Shown here in pieces: positions 34,259-43,140 of a stretch of DNA of 64,000 nt. Numbering within the stretch: the first letter of the stretch is position 1; each line of letters starts with the position of its first letter. Source of the DNA: Peptoniphilus sp. GNH. Lineage in GTDB: Bacteria; Bacillota; Clostridia; Tissierellales; Peptoniphilaceae. The position numbers and the translations under genes are program-made. The stretch lies in assembly GCA_021307325.1 (NCBI GenBank), contig CP089931.1, positions 1,202,979 through 1,266,978 of the forward strand. The letters run 5' to 3'. A model generated the notes under the pieces. The model ran no database searches. It was not told the DNA's origin and was given only the letters and a program-made list of their open reading frames with translations.

Positions 34259-34265
34259 AAAATAT

Positions 34266-34853
34266 TTAAAAATTATTTTTAATTGTCTCCTTCGCCTTGT
34301 CCAAATGTTTCTTAACCGCAGCTGAAGATATGTTCATTAAATCTGCAATTTCTGACTGCTTGTATCCGTCTACATACATCAACTTGATTACTAATCGCTG
34401 TTTATCCGTTAATAAAGAAAGTATATCTTCCATATGCTCCGACCATTCAAATTCTTCATTCATGTCTTTGAATTTAATAGTTGCTATTAATCTTTTATCT
34501 GGATCAATATCCCCATCGTTATCGAAATCAAGAGATAAGTTATAGTTTCTTGGGAATCTTTCCTCCACTTCTCCTTTTAACATGTCCTCATTAGGTTCAT
34601 ATCCATGACTCTTTTTAAAGTCGCTTATAAATTCTTGTTTCCACGCATCTATTCCAGCTTTCTCTTCTTTACTTCGTCCAGGTCTTAGATTCTTGTTGTT
34701 ATAGTAAACTTCACTATCATCTAAAGCATGTAGTTTTTTGATGTCCACTTCTGTAATCCCATCTTCGCCTGGCTTTAATTCCAATTTTGTTTCATCTGCA
34801 AACCTATAAACATACGTGGTTCTTTCGTCCGATCTAGTCTTTCTAATTTTCAA
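34266..34853 (-). CDS. Sigma-70 region 4-containing phage regulator
   Basis: 195 aa if started at TTG 34853, which has GCGAGG 6 bases before it; a further TTG at 34883 lacks a site. The C-terminal ~55 residues are a sigma region 4 helix-turn-helix (LTDKQRLVIKLMYVDGYKQS, EIADLMNISSAAVKKHLDKA). No region 2 is visible; the N-terminal part (YRFADETKLELKPGEDGITE) is unrecognised. Such proteins act as activators or alternative specificity factors. It heads the recombination/replication operon, so it may direct middle or late phage transcription. Confidence 0.8.
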   Translation of the reverse strand: MKIRKTRSDERTTYVYRFADETKLELKPGEDGITEVDIKKLHALDDSEVYYNNKNLRPGRSKEEKAGIDAWKQEFISDFKKSHGYEPNEDMLKGEVEERFPRNYNLSLDFDNDGDIDPDKRLIATIKFKDMNEEFEWSEHMEDILSLLTDKQRLVIKLMYVDGYKQSEIADLMNISSAAVKKHLDKAKETIKNNF

Positions 34854-35056
34854 AATATTCCTCGCTTTCTTGCCTGATAGCAAGGAGCGAGAAATACAAA
34901 TATTACCTACAGTTTATGGAGCATAGTTGTCTTTGACCTAAAAAAGGCTATAAGAAACTAGAGGTACTCCATATACTTCTTTCAAAATTGATTGAAATTA
35001 GTTTATATGTGTATCTCACGCCCTTATAGCTAATCAGGCTTGATATAATTTGTAAT
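34854..35056 (-). other. Untranslated leader between the first early gene and the sigma-like gene
   Basis: About 200 bases with no ORF. On the minus strand, CTCGCT...AGCGAG-type arms (around 34860-34890) can fold over the sigma gene's ribosome binding site, and a TTTCAA-TCAATT-TTGAAA repeat lies near 34985-35002. No convincing -35/-10 pair was found. It may be a regulatory leader. Confidence 0.4.
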
Positions 35057-35093
35057 AAAAAAAGCCTAATTCATCCGTTAAGATAAATTAGGC
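35057..35093 (-). terminator. Terminator after the first early gene
   Basis: Minus-strand GCCTAATT...AATTAGGC stem (35064-35093) followed by TTTTTTT. Placed after only one gene of the early transcript, it suggests control by attenuation or antitermination. Confidence 0.75.
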
Positions 35094-35114
35094 CGTCTTG
35101 CAGCTCTTAAAAAT

Positions 35115-35339
35115 TTATGCTGATTTTTTGTAACTCTTTATGTCGTACTCTGTTTTATCTATTCTTTTAACTAAGGTGATACATCCACCTCTAGCTAGTT
35201 GAATACTTTGTCCTACTTCAAGTCTAACTTTAATTTCTTGTTTTTTATAGATATTTTGTAATATCCCAGTTTCCGCTTCAATTTTGCAAATAAGTTTATT
35301 ATTTGCATCTTTTACTTCTTGAATTTCTTTAATAGGCAT
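35115..35339 (-). CDS. First early phage gene, unknown function
   Basis: 74 aa from ATG 35339 (AAAGGA close upstream; a longer frame begins at 35408). Reads MPIKEIQEVKDANNKLICKI, QNIYKKQEIKVRLEVGQSIQ and CITLVKRIDKTEYDIKSY. Strand-rich small protein without a recognised domain. It is the first gene under the leftward promoter of the lysogeny switch, the usual place of a Cro-like or antirepressor gene, but I see no helix-turn-helix. Confidence 0.6.
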   Translation of the reverse strand: MPIKEIQEVKDANNKLICKIEAETGILQNIYKKQEIKVRLEVGQSIQLARGGCITLVKRIDKTEYDIKSYKKSA

Positions 35340-35454
35340 CTTCCTTTCTTTATATTTTGGCTTGTGATAAAATAACTTCTTCCTTATTGTTGATTTAATG
35401 GAACGCACAGCTTAAAAAAATATAGAAGTTATCTCGTTCCATCTATTCAACATA

Positions 35455-35500
35455 AATTATACCACAAGTGTTGATTTCGTGCAACACTTGTGGTATAATT
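35455..35500. promoter_or_regulatory. Divergent switch promoters inside a 46-bp inverted repeat
   Basis: Perfect 19-base arms AATTATACCACAAGTGTTG and CAACACTTGTGGTATAATT around an 8-base spacer. Each arm carries a TATAAT -10. Rightward: -35 TTGATT (35471-35476), 17 bp, TATAAT (35494-35499). Leftward: -35 TTGCAC (35479-35484), 17 bp, TATAAT (35456-35461). One symmetric operator thus covers both the repressor promoter and the lytic promoter. Confidence 0.9.
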
Positions 35501-35521
35501 TTATTACAAGGAGGAAGTTTT

Positions 35522-35866
35522 ATGAAAGATACTTTGGGAAAGGTTATATCCAATAGACGTGAAGAACTAGGAATCTCTCAGCGTGAATTGGCAAAAAAAG
35601 TAAAAATTAGTAATTCTACTGTTTCGAGAATTGAAAACGATGATAAAATAACTCCAGATAATAACACTCTTAAGGCTATATCTGAAGTTCTACAAGTCGA
35701 CTATAACTATCTGCTTGCCTTAAATAAGCAAATAGATGATGAACCAGAAATTCGTATTATTCAAAGAGCAGCAAGAAACATGGATCAAGGAAAAAAAGAA
35801 GAGATGTTAAAGGTATTAAAGAAGCATTTTGAAGAAGAATTTGGCGATGCAAATGGAGATATGTAA
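35522..35866 (+). CDS. Prophage repressor, XRE/CI-like
   Basis: 114 aa from ATG 35522 with AAGGAGG upstream. Residues 4-60 are an HTH: KVISNRREELGISQRELAKK, VKISNSTVSRIENDDKITPD, NNTLKAISEVLQVDYNYLL. The C-terminal ~45 residues (RIIQRAARNMDQGKKEEMLK) form a short helical dimerisation tail. It is the only regulator transcribed rightward from the symmetric switch operator and is followed after 2 bases by an ImmA/IrrE peptidase, the usual partner that cleaves this class of repressor for induction. Confidence 0.92.
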   Translation: MKDTLGKVISNRREELGISQRELAKKVKISNSTVSRIENDDKITPDNNTLKAISEVLQVDYNYLLALNKQIDDEPEIRIIQRAARNMDQGKKEEMLKVLKKHFEEEFGDANGDM

Positions 35867-35868
35867 TA

Positions 35869-37164
35869 GTGAGGTATGCTCCAGATTACAAGATTTCCCT
35901 AGAGAAATCATATGAATTATTGGAAGATGCCGAAATCTCTGAAATTCCTATTGATTTAAATAAAATTATTGATTGCTTTAGCAATGAAATCAGTGTAAAA
36001 ACTTACTCTGAATATATGAATGATGCTAACTGTTCTTTACAAGATGTGATTGATTTTTTCGATAGCGATTTAGGTGCCTGTAGTTATAGGCACGATACAA
36101 ATAAGTATATTATTTATTATAATGACGTAGATAAAACTGATAACTGGATTAGATTTACCATAGCTCATGAACTAGGACATATTTTTATTGGTCATCACCA
36201 AATGTATGGTGTTGATGTTCTATCCAGAAAAGGTGTTGGTAAACACAAATACGAAGAACTTGAAAAAGAAGCAAATAATTTTGCTAGGAATCTATTATCA
36301 CCTGCACCTCTTGCTGAACAAGTTGTTATGTTTGAAAAAAAGAAAAATCCTAGCACACTATCTGATTTATTTAGCATAACTGTCCCAGCTGCTGAGGTTA
36401 GATTACAATATATTTCAAGAGACTTAAGAGATTTTTCTAATTCTATGCTTTCTTTCTTTAAAAACACATTTAATCCTCTCAGTATATATTGCCCTGAATG
36501 TGGTGTTGAACACGAAAAAGGAACAGACTATTGTGCTAATTGTGGTTCTAAATCTTTAGCTTTTGGATTTAAATATAAGCGTTTATCTGATAGTAACAAT
36601 TCTATTAAGTATAGTACTTGTATTATATGTGGTCATAACAACTTTAATCGTCATGCAAAATTTTGTCCTATATGTGGGGTTCCTATATATAACTCTTGTT
36701 CTGATAACAAGGATCATGATGTTAAATTAACTGATTATTACTGCTCAACATGTGGAAGTCCCACTACAATGAAAGATTATATTAAAGAGATTACAGAAAA
36801 AAGAGGTGAAAGAGATATGCTTTATGAAGATGGTGTAGAATTTGATGAATCAACAATGAAAGTAAAAATTTGTCCTAAATGTGGAAACGAAGAATTTAGT
36901 GATGATGCATTATTTTGCAAAATATGTGGAACGAACTTATATAATGATTGTGAAGGAATTCATACTCAGAATTTTAATGGCTTTGATGATATTGGTGAAA
37001 TACATCATAACCCAAGTAATGCCAGATACTGCGAAACTTGTGGGGCTAAAACAAGATTTTTTATAGATGGAATCTTATGCGACCACAGTGAATACAATAA
37101 AGATTTTACTGATGATTCTAATTCAGGATTTGATTTTCCAAGTGATGATCAGATTCCTTTCTAA
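35869..37164 (+). CDS. ImmA/IrrE metallopeptidase with C-terminal zinc-ribbon array
   Basis: 431 aa from GTG 35869. Residues ~1-190 are an ImmA/IrrE peptidase with the HExxH zinc site TIAHELGHIFIGHH (H100, E101, H104) and downstream acidic EKEANNFARNLL. Known members cleave the neighbouring repressor. The C-terminal ~220 residues are unusual: a series of CxxC ribbons, CPECGVEHEKGTDYCANCG, CIICGHNNFNRHAKFCPICG, CSTCGSPTT, CPKCGNEEFSDDALFCKICG and CETCGAKT, ending in an acidic, SSB-tip-like tail DDQIPF. The array may bind DNA, repressor or a damage signal. Confidence 0.9.
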   Translation: MRYAPDYKISLEKSYELLEDAEISEIPIDLNKIIDCFSNEISVKTYSEYMNDANCSLQDVIDFFDSDLGACSYRHDTNKYIIYYNDVDKTDNWIRFTIAHELGHIFIGHHQMYGVDVLSRKGVGKHKYEELEKEANNFARNLLSPAPLAEQVVMFEKKKNPSTLSDLFSITVPAAEVRLQYISRDLRDFSNSMLSFFKNTFNPLSIYCPECGVEHEKGTDYCANCGSKSLAFGFKYKRLSDSNNSIKYSTCIICGHNNFNRHAKFCPICGVPIYNSCSDNKDHDVKLTDYYCSTCGSPTTMKDYIKEITEKRGERDMLYEDGVEFDESTMKVKICPKCGNEEFSDDALFCKICGTNLYNDCEGIHTQNFNGFDDIGEIHHNPSNARYCETCGAKTRFFIDGILCDHSEYNKDFTDDSNSGFDFPSDDQIPF

Positions 37165-37169
37165 CTAAA

Positions 37170-37207
37170 AGAACTAGCCTATTTATTTTTGGCTAGCTCT
37201 TTTTTTA
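37170..37207 (+). terminator. Terminator of the repressor-peptidase operon
   Basis: Arms AGAACTAGCC and GGCTAGCTCT (37170-37200) with one internal mismatch, followed by TTTTTTT. Right at the prophage end. Confidence 0.8.
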
Positions 37208-37387
<180 letters not shown>

Positions 37388-37388
37388 A

Positions 37389-38720
37389 TTATTTTCTTGA
37401 CATCAATACTACACTCTCAACATGGCGGGTGCGGGGGAATTGGTTTAGGCCTTTTAAGGCTTTTATTTCGTAGCCTGCTTCTTTGAAGTCTTTTAGGTTA
37501 TCGCAAAGGGTTTCGGGATTGCAGGATATATATAGGATTTCTTTTGGCTTATATTTTAGTAAATTTTCTATGGCTTTTTTCATGAGGCCTTCTCTTGGTG
37601 GGTCGACTATTGCAAGGTCCATGCCTGTTCCCTTTTCTTGCAAAAATTCTCCTACGTCCATTGCATAGAAGCTTATGTTTTCGTGTCCGTTTAAGATGGC
37701 ATTTTCTCTTGCTGATTTTACTGCTTCTTCTACTATTTCACATCCTATTACTTCTTTGGCGTGCTTTGCTATGGATATGCCTATGGTGCCTGCGCCACAG
37801 TAAAGGTCATAGATTGTTTTGTCTTTGGGGTCAATCATATCTATTGCCATTCTAAATAGTTTTTCTGCTGATTGGGTGTTGGTTTGGAAGAAGGAGAAGG
37901 GGGATATTTTGTAGATGTTGTCTTCTATTTTGTCTTTTATATATCCTTCGCCATATAGTATTTCTACTTCTTGTGGGATTATAGCATCTGACCAGGAGTC
38001 ATTTTTGGTCCAGATGATTGTTTTTATTTGTCCTTCTAATTCGAGTGATAAGAGGTAGTTTATGAAGCTTTTTTCTATTTCAGCCTCTCTTGTGGTTACT
38101 AGATTTACCATTATTTCTCTTGTAGAAAATCCCCTTCTTATTACAAGGTGTCTTAAAATCCCTTGGTGGGTCTTCCTGTTGTAGAAGCTAAAGCCTTTTT
38201 CGTCAAAATATTTTCTGACTTTTTCTCTTATTATGTCAAAATCTCTATGAACTATCTTGCATCCGTCAGTGTTTACTACTTCATAGAATCTGTCTTTTCT
38301 ATGCAGGCCCAGGGCTAAGTCTGAACCCAGATATTCGTCTCCAAAGGTGTATTCCATTTTGTTTCTGTAGCCTTCATGCTCTGGGCTTTCTTGAAAGTCT
38401 AGGTCTGTTTCTATTGAGTTATTTTTTAGCAAGTCTTCTAGGAGTTTTTTCTTGTAATTATTTTCCGCCTTGTAGGAAAGAGTTTGGTAGCTGCATCCTC
38501 CACACAAATCGCTGTGAGGACAAGATGATTTTTCTTCTAGGTCTGATTTTTCTAAAATCTTTATGAGTTTTGCCTTTTTTCCCCTTGTTCTTTTTATTTC
38601 GACTTTTTGTCCTAGTATGGCTCCTTTAAATTTGTACTCCCTATCTTCGAATGTGCCAAAACCCCACGCTGGATATTCAATTTTTTCTACTTTTACTTGG
38701 ATATTATTTTTTTTCTTCAT
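37389..38720 (-). CDS. rlmD: 23S rRNA (uracil-5-)-methyltransferase RlmD/RlmCD family
   Basis: 443 aa. Residues ~1-60 are a TRAM RNA-binding domain. Fe-S cysteines C67, C73, C76 (CPHSDLCGGCSYQ) and a later one in NTDGCKIVH. SAM-binding IYDLYCGAGTIGISIA, catalytic cysteine in ILYISCNPETLCDNL and general-base Glu in FPRTRHVESVVLM. It methylates U in 23S rRNA. Gene complete, ending at 37389 on the side that faces the prophage. The HVESVVL codons at 37404-37424 correspond to the segment used as integration target by mobile elements in streptococcal rum genes, so the intact 3' end may be the restored half of an attachment site. Confidence 0.93.
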   Translation of the reverse strand: MKKKNNIQVKVEKIEYPAWGFGTFEDREYKFKGAILGQKVEIKRTRGKKAKLIKILEKSDLEEKSSCPHSDLCGGCSYQTLSYKAENNYKKKLLEDLLKNNSIETDLDFQESPEHEGYRNKMEYTFGDEYLGSDLALGLHRKDRFYEVVNTDGCKIVHRDFDIIREKVRKYFDEKGFSFYNRKTHQGILRHLVIRRGFSTREIMVNLVTTREAEIEKSFINYLLSLELEGQIKTIIWTKNDSWSDAIIPQEVEILYGEGYIKDKIEDNIYKISPFSFFQTNTQSAEKLFRMAIDMIDPKDKTIYDLYCGAGTIGISIAKHAKEVIGCEIVEEAVKSARENAILNGHENISFYAMDVGEFLQEKGTGMDLAIVDPPREGLMKKAIENLLKYKPKEILYISCNPETLCDNLKDFKEAGYEIKALKGLNQFPRTRHVESVVLMSRK

Positions 38721-38785
38721 ATGACAATTGTATATTATTAGGTGATTTTATTAAACCGATATGATAGGATATTTTAGGTGATATT

Positions 38786-39586
38786 TTGAAAAAGAAATTT
38801 TTATTTGGCTTTATTGTAGTCATCTTATTGGGATTTATCGCTTTGAAATTTAGGATGGACTCGACTTTGAAAGTCATCACTTTTCACAGCGTAAGGGATA
38901 GCGATGAGTTTAATGAGTATGTTATGAAGCCTGAAAGATTTGAAAAAATTATAGAGGCTCTTTCGAATAGATCTTTTAAATTTCTTTCTATGAGAGATGT
39001 AAAAGATGCCCTTTCTAAAAAGTCTATTGATAAAAAATCCTTGCTAATTACCTTTGATGATGGCTACAAGGATAATTATACTAATGTCCTGCCTATTTTA
39101 AAAAAGTACAAGGCAAGAGCTACTGTTTTTGTGATTGGCTCCAAGGTCGGCACGCCGGGATATCTGTCATGGCAAGATATAAGAGAGATGTATGAGAGTG
39201 GATGTTTTGACATAGAGTCTCATTCTTACAATCTTCACGATCCTTTCTATGATGGCCCCAACAAGGGCAAGACTCTCATGAGTGCTCCTCTAGACGGGGA
39301 AAGTGACGAGCATTATTTTTTGAAGTTGAAAAATGATTTAATCTGGAATAACTCAGTGATTTATAGATATGGCACTTCTGATTTTCCTTTTGCTATTGCC
39401 TATCCAGGGTCCATGGTAAATGACATTATCTTTAAGGCGACTAGAGAGTCCGGCCTTGAGCTTGGCTTTGTCGGTGCCAAGAAGCTTCCTGGAAAGATAA
39501 ATAAAATCAATCCCTTGGCGATACCTCGTATGCACGTAAAACCAAAGACCAATGTTTTTTTGTTGGTGAATTTTTTGAGTATGTAA
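38786..39586 (+). CDS. Membrane-anchored polysaccharide deacetylase
   Basis: 266 aa from TTG 38786 (AGGTGATATT upstream). N-terminal membrane anchor KKKFLFGFIVVILLGFIALK. NodB-type domain: LLITFDDGYKDNYTNVLPIL holds the catalytic and metal Asp, FDIESHSYNLHDP the H-S-x-x-H metal motif. Likely removes acetyl groups from a cell-wall polymer on the outer surface. Single gene, divergent from rlmD and ended by a shared terminator with arcA. Substrate not deducible. Confidence 0.88.
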   Translation: MKKKFLFGFIVVILLGFIALKFRMDSTLKVITFHSVRDSDEFNEYVMKPERFEKIIEALSNRSFKFLSMRDVKDALSKKSIDKKSLLITFDDGYKDNYTNVLPILKKYKARATVFVIGSKVGTPGYLSWQDIREMYESGCFDIESHSYNLHDPFYDGPNKGKTLMSAPLDGESDEHYFLKLKNDLIWNNSVIYRYGTSDFPFAIAYPGSMVNDIIFKATRESGLELGFVGAKKLPGKINKINPLAIPRMHVKPKTNVFLLVNFLSM

Positions 39587-39621
39587 AAAAAGACTACTTA
39601 TTTAAAAGTAGTCTTTTTTTT
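39584..39621. terminator. Bidirectional terminator between deacetylase and arcA
   Basis: AAGACTACTT-ATTTAA-AAGTAGTCTT stem (39590-39615) with A6 before and T8 after, so it serves both converging genes. Confidence 0.88.
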
Positions 39622-40831
39622 ATTCTCTTACAATTGGCATTGACATGCATCTGGGGCCTCCCCTTCCTCTTGAGAGCTCTCCAGATTTTATTATGTGAAG
39701 TTTTACTCCATAAGATTCTAAGATTTGATTGGTAACTACATTCCTATCATATACCACAACTTCACGCGGGCTTATTGCAAGGGTATTGTAGCCATCAGAC
39801 CATTGTTCCCTTGACGCATCAAGAAGTCCTCCTTTTCCTTGACGGATTATATCAATTCTGTCGATTTCAAGATGTTTTTTCAAGACATCTTCTATCTTGG
39901 ATTCTTCTTTTACTACGCTTATTTCTCCGTCTTTTAGACTTATTTCATAGATGCAAAGGGATTCTTCGATTTCTGGATGCAGGGTAAATAAATCCTTGTC
40001 GACCATAGTAAATACCGTATCCAAGTGCATAAAGGCTCTTTTCTTGGGAATGGAAAATACCAAAACTTTTTTGAAGTCTGAATGTCTTAGCACTCTTTTT
40101 GCAAACTCTTCTATGGCAACTGCTCCAGTCCTTTGAGATGTCCCCACTGCTATTACTTCTTTTGATAGTATGAGTATGTCCCCTCCTTCTATTGAGGCTG
40201 GCATATCTGGGGTATAGAGCAAATCTTGATCTGCAATTTTAAATTCATCGTGGTATTTGAAGATATATTTGCCAAAAATACTTTCCCGCTTTCTAGTCTT
40301 GGACCACATATTAAAAATGCCCACCGAATTTCCCACAAGTGAGAATGGATCCCTGGTATAGTAAAGATTGGGCATTGGTTTTGTCACAAAAAATGCGTCC
40401 TGATCCAAAATCTCGTGTAGATATCTTTTTTCATAGGGCTTAAGTTCTGATTTTCTCGTGCCTTCCATCATTTTGAGTACCAAGTCTTCTTGGGAAAGCT
40501 CCATTAACATATCTCTTAGAAAGGCCTTCTCTCTTTTGACCTCTATATCGGCTTGCTCTAAAAATTCTTCAATGAATTCTTTTTTTATTTCCTCATCCTT
40601 TATGGAATCTGCTGCGAGCTCTTCGAGATAATAAACTCTCGCTCCCTCATCTTCCAATACCTTGGCGAAATAATCATGCTCTTTTATGGCCGCATCTAAA
40701 AATGGTAACTCATCAAAAAGCAACTCATCCATGTGATCAGGTGCCAGATTGGTCAACTCCTTGCCTGGGCGATGTAGTATGACCTTTTTTAGTTTTCCAA
40801 TTTCTGAAAAGTTTTGAATTTTATCATTCAT
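39620..40831 (-). CDS. arcA: Arginine deiminase
   Basis: 403 aa, normal length. Converts arginine to citrulline and ammonia, first step of the arginine deiminase ATP-yielding pathway. Visible: GKLKKVILHRPGKELTNL, YYTRDPFSLVGN, SIEGGDILILS, FMHLDTVFTMVD with the catalytic His, and the catalytic Cys (about residue 395) in SRGRGGPRCMSMP. The other pathway genes (arcB, arcC, arcD) are not in the neighbourhood; here it stands alone between convergent neighbours. Confidence 0.95.
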   Translation of the reverse strand: MNDKIQNFSEIGKLKKVILHRPGKELTNLAPDHMDELLFDELPFLDAAIKEHDYFAKVLEDEGARVYYLEELAADSIKDEEIKKEFIEEFLEQADIEVKREKAFLRDMLMELSQEDLVLKMMEGTRKSELKPYEKRYLHEILDQDAFFVTKPMPNLYYTRDPFSLVGNSVGIFNMWSKTRKRESIFGKYIFKYHDEFKIADQDLLYTPDMPASIEGGDILILSKEVIAVGTSQRTGAVAIEEFAKRVLRHSDFKKVLVFSIPKKRAFMHLDTVFTMVDKDLFTLHPEIEESLCIYEISLKDGEISVVKEESKIEDVLKKHLEIDRIDIIRQGKGGLLDASREQWSDGYNTLAISPREVVVYDRNVVTNQILESYGVKLHIIKSGELSRGRGGPRCMSMPIVRE

Positions 40832-40977
40832 TAAATCACCTTACTTTCATTTTACACTCATTGCTGAATCCGCTTTTTTACAAACCTGCAAAAATTTTAA
40901 ATAGCATCTTCAAGTTCTTAATCTGTCAGTATTTTTAATTATATCATGAAGATGGCTTATAAATTATATAAAAATAT

Positions 40978-41017
40978 AAAAATGCCCTCTTCACCATTTT
41001 TTCGGTAAAGAGGGCAT
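40978..41017 (-). terminator. Terminator of the HtrA-like protease gene
   Basis: Minus-strand ATGCCCTCTTTACC / GGTGAAGAGGGCAT stem around GAAAAAAT, followed by TTTTTATATTT. Directly after the htrA stop. Confidence 0.85.
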
Positions 41018-41036
41018 GTCCTTATAGACCCTTTAA

Positions 41037-42272
41037 CTATTTTATTGTAAAGACTTGGTCCTTGTTTTGGTCTTTAGAAATTTGATATTCTTCAAATTTT
41101 ATTTCAAGTTCAACTTCTTTTCCGTCTCTTAGAACTTTAAATTTCATGGTGTCGCCTATCTTGGCCTTGTAGACTGCCGTTTTTAGGGAGTCTGTATTTA
41201 CTACATCCACATCTCCTGCTTTGGTGATTATGTCTCCTGGCTTGATACCGCCCTTGTGGGCTGGTGAATCCTTGTAAACATTTATTACCAAAACGCCTTT
41301 TTCCGCTCCCAAATCCTTTCTCATAAATCTTTGGGCATCTTCGACATCGTATTGGTCAATGCCTAGAACTGGTGGCTTATAGGTGCCTGTTTCTAGCACT
41401 TCTTTTATTATTGGTTTTATTGAATTTATTGGAATAGAAAATCCAAGACCTTCTGCTGTTGACACTTTGACAGTATTCATACCTATCACCTCGCCATTTG
41501 CATTTAGCAAGGCTCCGCCAGAGTTTCCTCCATTGATGGCTGCATCTGTTTGGATAAGCCCTGTCATATATCCTCCGCCTGATACTTGACCGACAACTCT
41601 ATTTAGACCAGATATAACTCCTGATGTTACAGATCTTTGAAAAGCAGGATCTATTGGATTACCTATTGCTACTGCCAAATCACCTATGGAAATTTTATCC
41701 GAATCTCCAAGGCTTGCTGGCACAAGTTCATGATCTGTTTTTACCTTTACTATGGCCACATCCAAGGTCCTATCTGTCCAGACGACTTTTCCGTCTACAT
41801 AGGTGCCATCATCTAGCATTACCTTGCAATCTGTCACCTTTCCGTCATTTACCACGTGAGCATTTGTCAAGATGTATCCTTCTTTATTTAATATTATTCC
41901 AGAGCCAGTAGCAGGGATTTCTTGAGTTACCCTTCCAAAAAACATGGTGTCTTTTTCCTCTATCATAGTGGTTGTGATTCCTACTATTGATGGCATAGCC
42001 TTCTTGGCAACTGCCGATACCGGGCTTGTGGATGTGTTGACCACAAGTTTTTTAGACTCATCTTTTGCAGCGGCGCTTTGTATATTTTGTTCTGTTACTT
42101 GATATTTATATTTGAAATTTTCTGCAGCTGCAAAATATCCAAGCGAGCCTCCAACTGCTCCTCCGATAAGAGAGAGTACCAGAGCCAATATCACGCTTAC
42201 TTTGCCCTTTTCTCTTTTCTTTTTTTTGTAGGTATATTCAAAATTTTGTAAATCATTTTTTTGATCTTCCAT
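41037..42272 (-). CDS. htrA: HtrA/DegP-like membrane-anchored serine protease
   Basis: 411 aa from ATG 42272 (AAAGGGGAAAATAAA upstream; an in-frame start at 42305 overlaps a palindrome). Short cytoplasmic basic stretch (YTYKKKKREKGKVSVIL), one membrane anchor (LALVLSLIGGAVGGSLGYFA), then a trypsin-like domain with catalytic His in LTNAHVVNDG, Asp in RTLDVAIVKV and Ser in INGGNSGGALLN. One C-terminal PDZ domain (GVLVINVYKDSPAHKGGIKP). Envelope protein quality control or processing. Single gene with its own terminator. Confidence 0.93.
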   Translation of the reverse strand: MEDQKNDLQNFEYTYKKKKREKGKVSVILALVLSLIGGAVGGSLGYFAAAENFKYKYQVTEQNIQSAAAKDESKKLVVNTSTSPVSAVAKKAMPSIVGITTTMIEEKDTMFFGRVTQEIPATGSGIILNKEGYILTNAHVVNDGKVTDCKVMLDDGTYVDGKVVWTDRTLDVAIVKVKTDHELVPASLGDSDKISIGDLAVAIGNPIDPAFQRSVTSGVISGLNRVVGQVSGGGYMTGLIQTDAAINGGNSGGALLNANGEVIGMNTVKVSTAEGLGFSIPINSIKPIIKEVLETGTYKPPVLGIDQYDVEDAQRFMRKDLGAEKGVLVINVYKDSPAHKGGIKPGDIITKAGDVDVVNTDSLKTAVYKAKIGDTMKFKVLRDGKEVELEIKFEEYQISKDQNKDQVFTIK

Positions 42273-42298
42273 TTTATTTTCCCCTTTCATATCTATGG

Positions 42299-42316
42299 TA
42301 CCCATTTTAATGGGTA
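42299..42316. promoter_or_regulatory. 18-bp palindrome upstream of htrA
   Basis: TACCCATT-TT-AATGGGTA, perfect 8-bp arms, placed about 27 bases before the htrA start and in the divergent gap to the MBL-fold gene. Looks like a dimeric regulator site; the regulator is unknown. Confidence 0.5.
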
Positions 42317-42381
42317 TATGTGTAATAGTTGTGATGAAAAATTATAAATTATAAGATAGATAAATGTTAATTGGAGGAAAT

Positions 42382-43056
42382 ATGCTAGTAAAATTCATTC
42401 ACCACTCCTGTTTTACGATTGAACTGGAGGATAATTTTTTGGTCTTTGATTATTTTGGGAAGGGAAATCTCCGTCTACCTAGAGATAAAAAGGTTTATTT
42501 TATCTCATCTCATAGGCACGCAGACCACTTTGACAGGGTCATCTTTGATTATGATGCCAAGTGCTATATATTAAGCGACGATATAGAAGTGGATTCATCT
42601 TTTCCAAAAAATATCCGTCTAGTAAAGCCTCAAGATGAAATCGAGCTGGATGATTTAAAACTTCACTTTGAAGAGTCCACCGATGAGGGAGTCCTTTTGA
42701 GCTTGGAAGTTGAGAAAAGACATATCCTCTTTGCTGGCGACCACAATTGGTGGGTCTGGGATAGGTACTCTAAAGAAGAACACGAGAGGATGGAGATTTG
42801 GTTCAAGGGCGAAGTGGATAAGTTTAAGAAAGAAAACTTCGACCTTGTAATGGCTCCAGTTGACCCCCGTATGAAGGATGCGTATTGGCTCGCTGGCGAT
42901 TATTACATCAAGACCCTAAGGCCCAAGCATTTTTTTCCTATGCATATGTGGGGCGAATTTTCCATATCTGAAAAATTCAAAAACAAGCTCCAATCAGACT
43001 ACGACTTTTGTCAAATTCATGTAATTAAAAACGATGGTCAGGAATTTGAAATCTAA
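42382..43056 (+). CDS. MBL-fold metal-dependent hydrolase (UlaG-like)
   Basis: 224 aa from ATG 42382 with GGAGGAAAT in front (an in-frame ATG at 42364 precedes that site). Short metallo-beta-lactamase fold: KFIHHSCFTIELEDNFLVFD, metal motif SSHRHADHFDR, FAGDHNWWVWDRY and FFPMHMWGEFS. Related to UlaG/YtnP-type hydrolases of unclear substrate. Monocistronic, ended by a terminator. Confidence 0.85.
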   Translation: MLVKFIHHSCFTIELEDNFLVFDYFGKGNLRLPRDKKVYFISSHRHADHFDRVIFDYDAKCYILSDDIEVDSSFPKNIRLVKPQDEIELDDLKLHFEESTDEGVLLSLEVEKRHILFAGDHNWWVWDRYSKEEHERMEIWFKGEVDKFKKENFDLVMAPVDPRMKDAYWLAGDYYIKTLRPKHFFPMHMWGEFSISEKFKNKLQSDYDFCQIHVIKNDGQEFEI

Positions 43057-43062
43057 TATAAT

Positions 43063-43104
43063 AAAAGCCCCTCCACTACCCTTTTGGTATGGAGAGGCTT
43101 TTTT
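43063..43104. terminator. Bidirectional terminator between MBL gene and murJ
   Basis: AGCCCCTCCA...TATGGAGAGGCTT arms with a mismatch around TACCCTTTTGG, A4 before and T6 after; converging genes on both sides. Confidence 0.8.
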
Positions 43105-43140
43105 ATCTTTGTTTTTTATCTTTGTTTTTTATTTTTGTTC

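Noticed and set aside
36195-36467. Minus-strand frame of 90 codons in the ImmA region
   Set aside because: Antisense to a clearly coding peptidase gene; no supporting signal.
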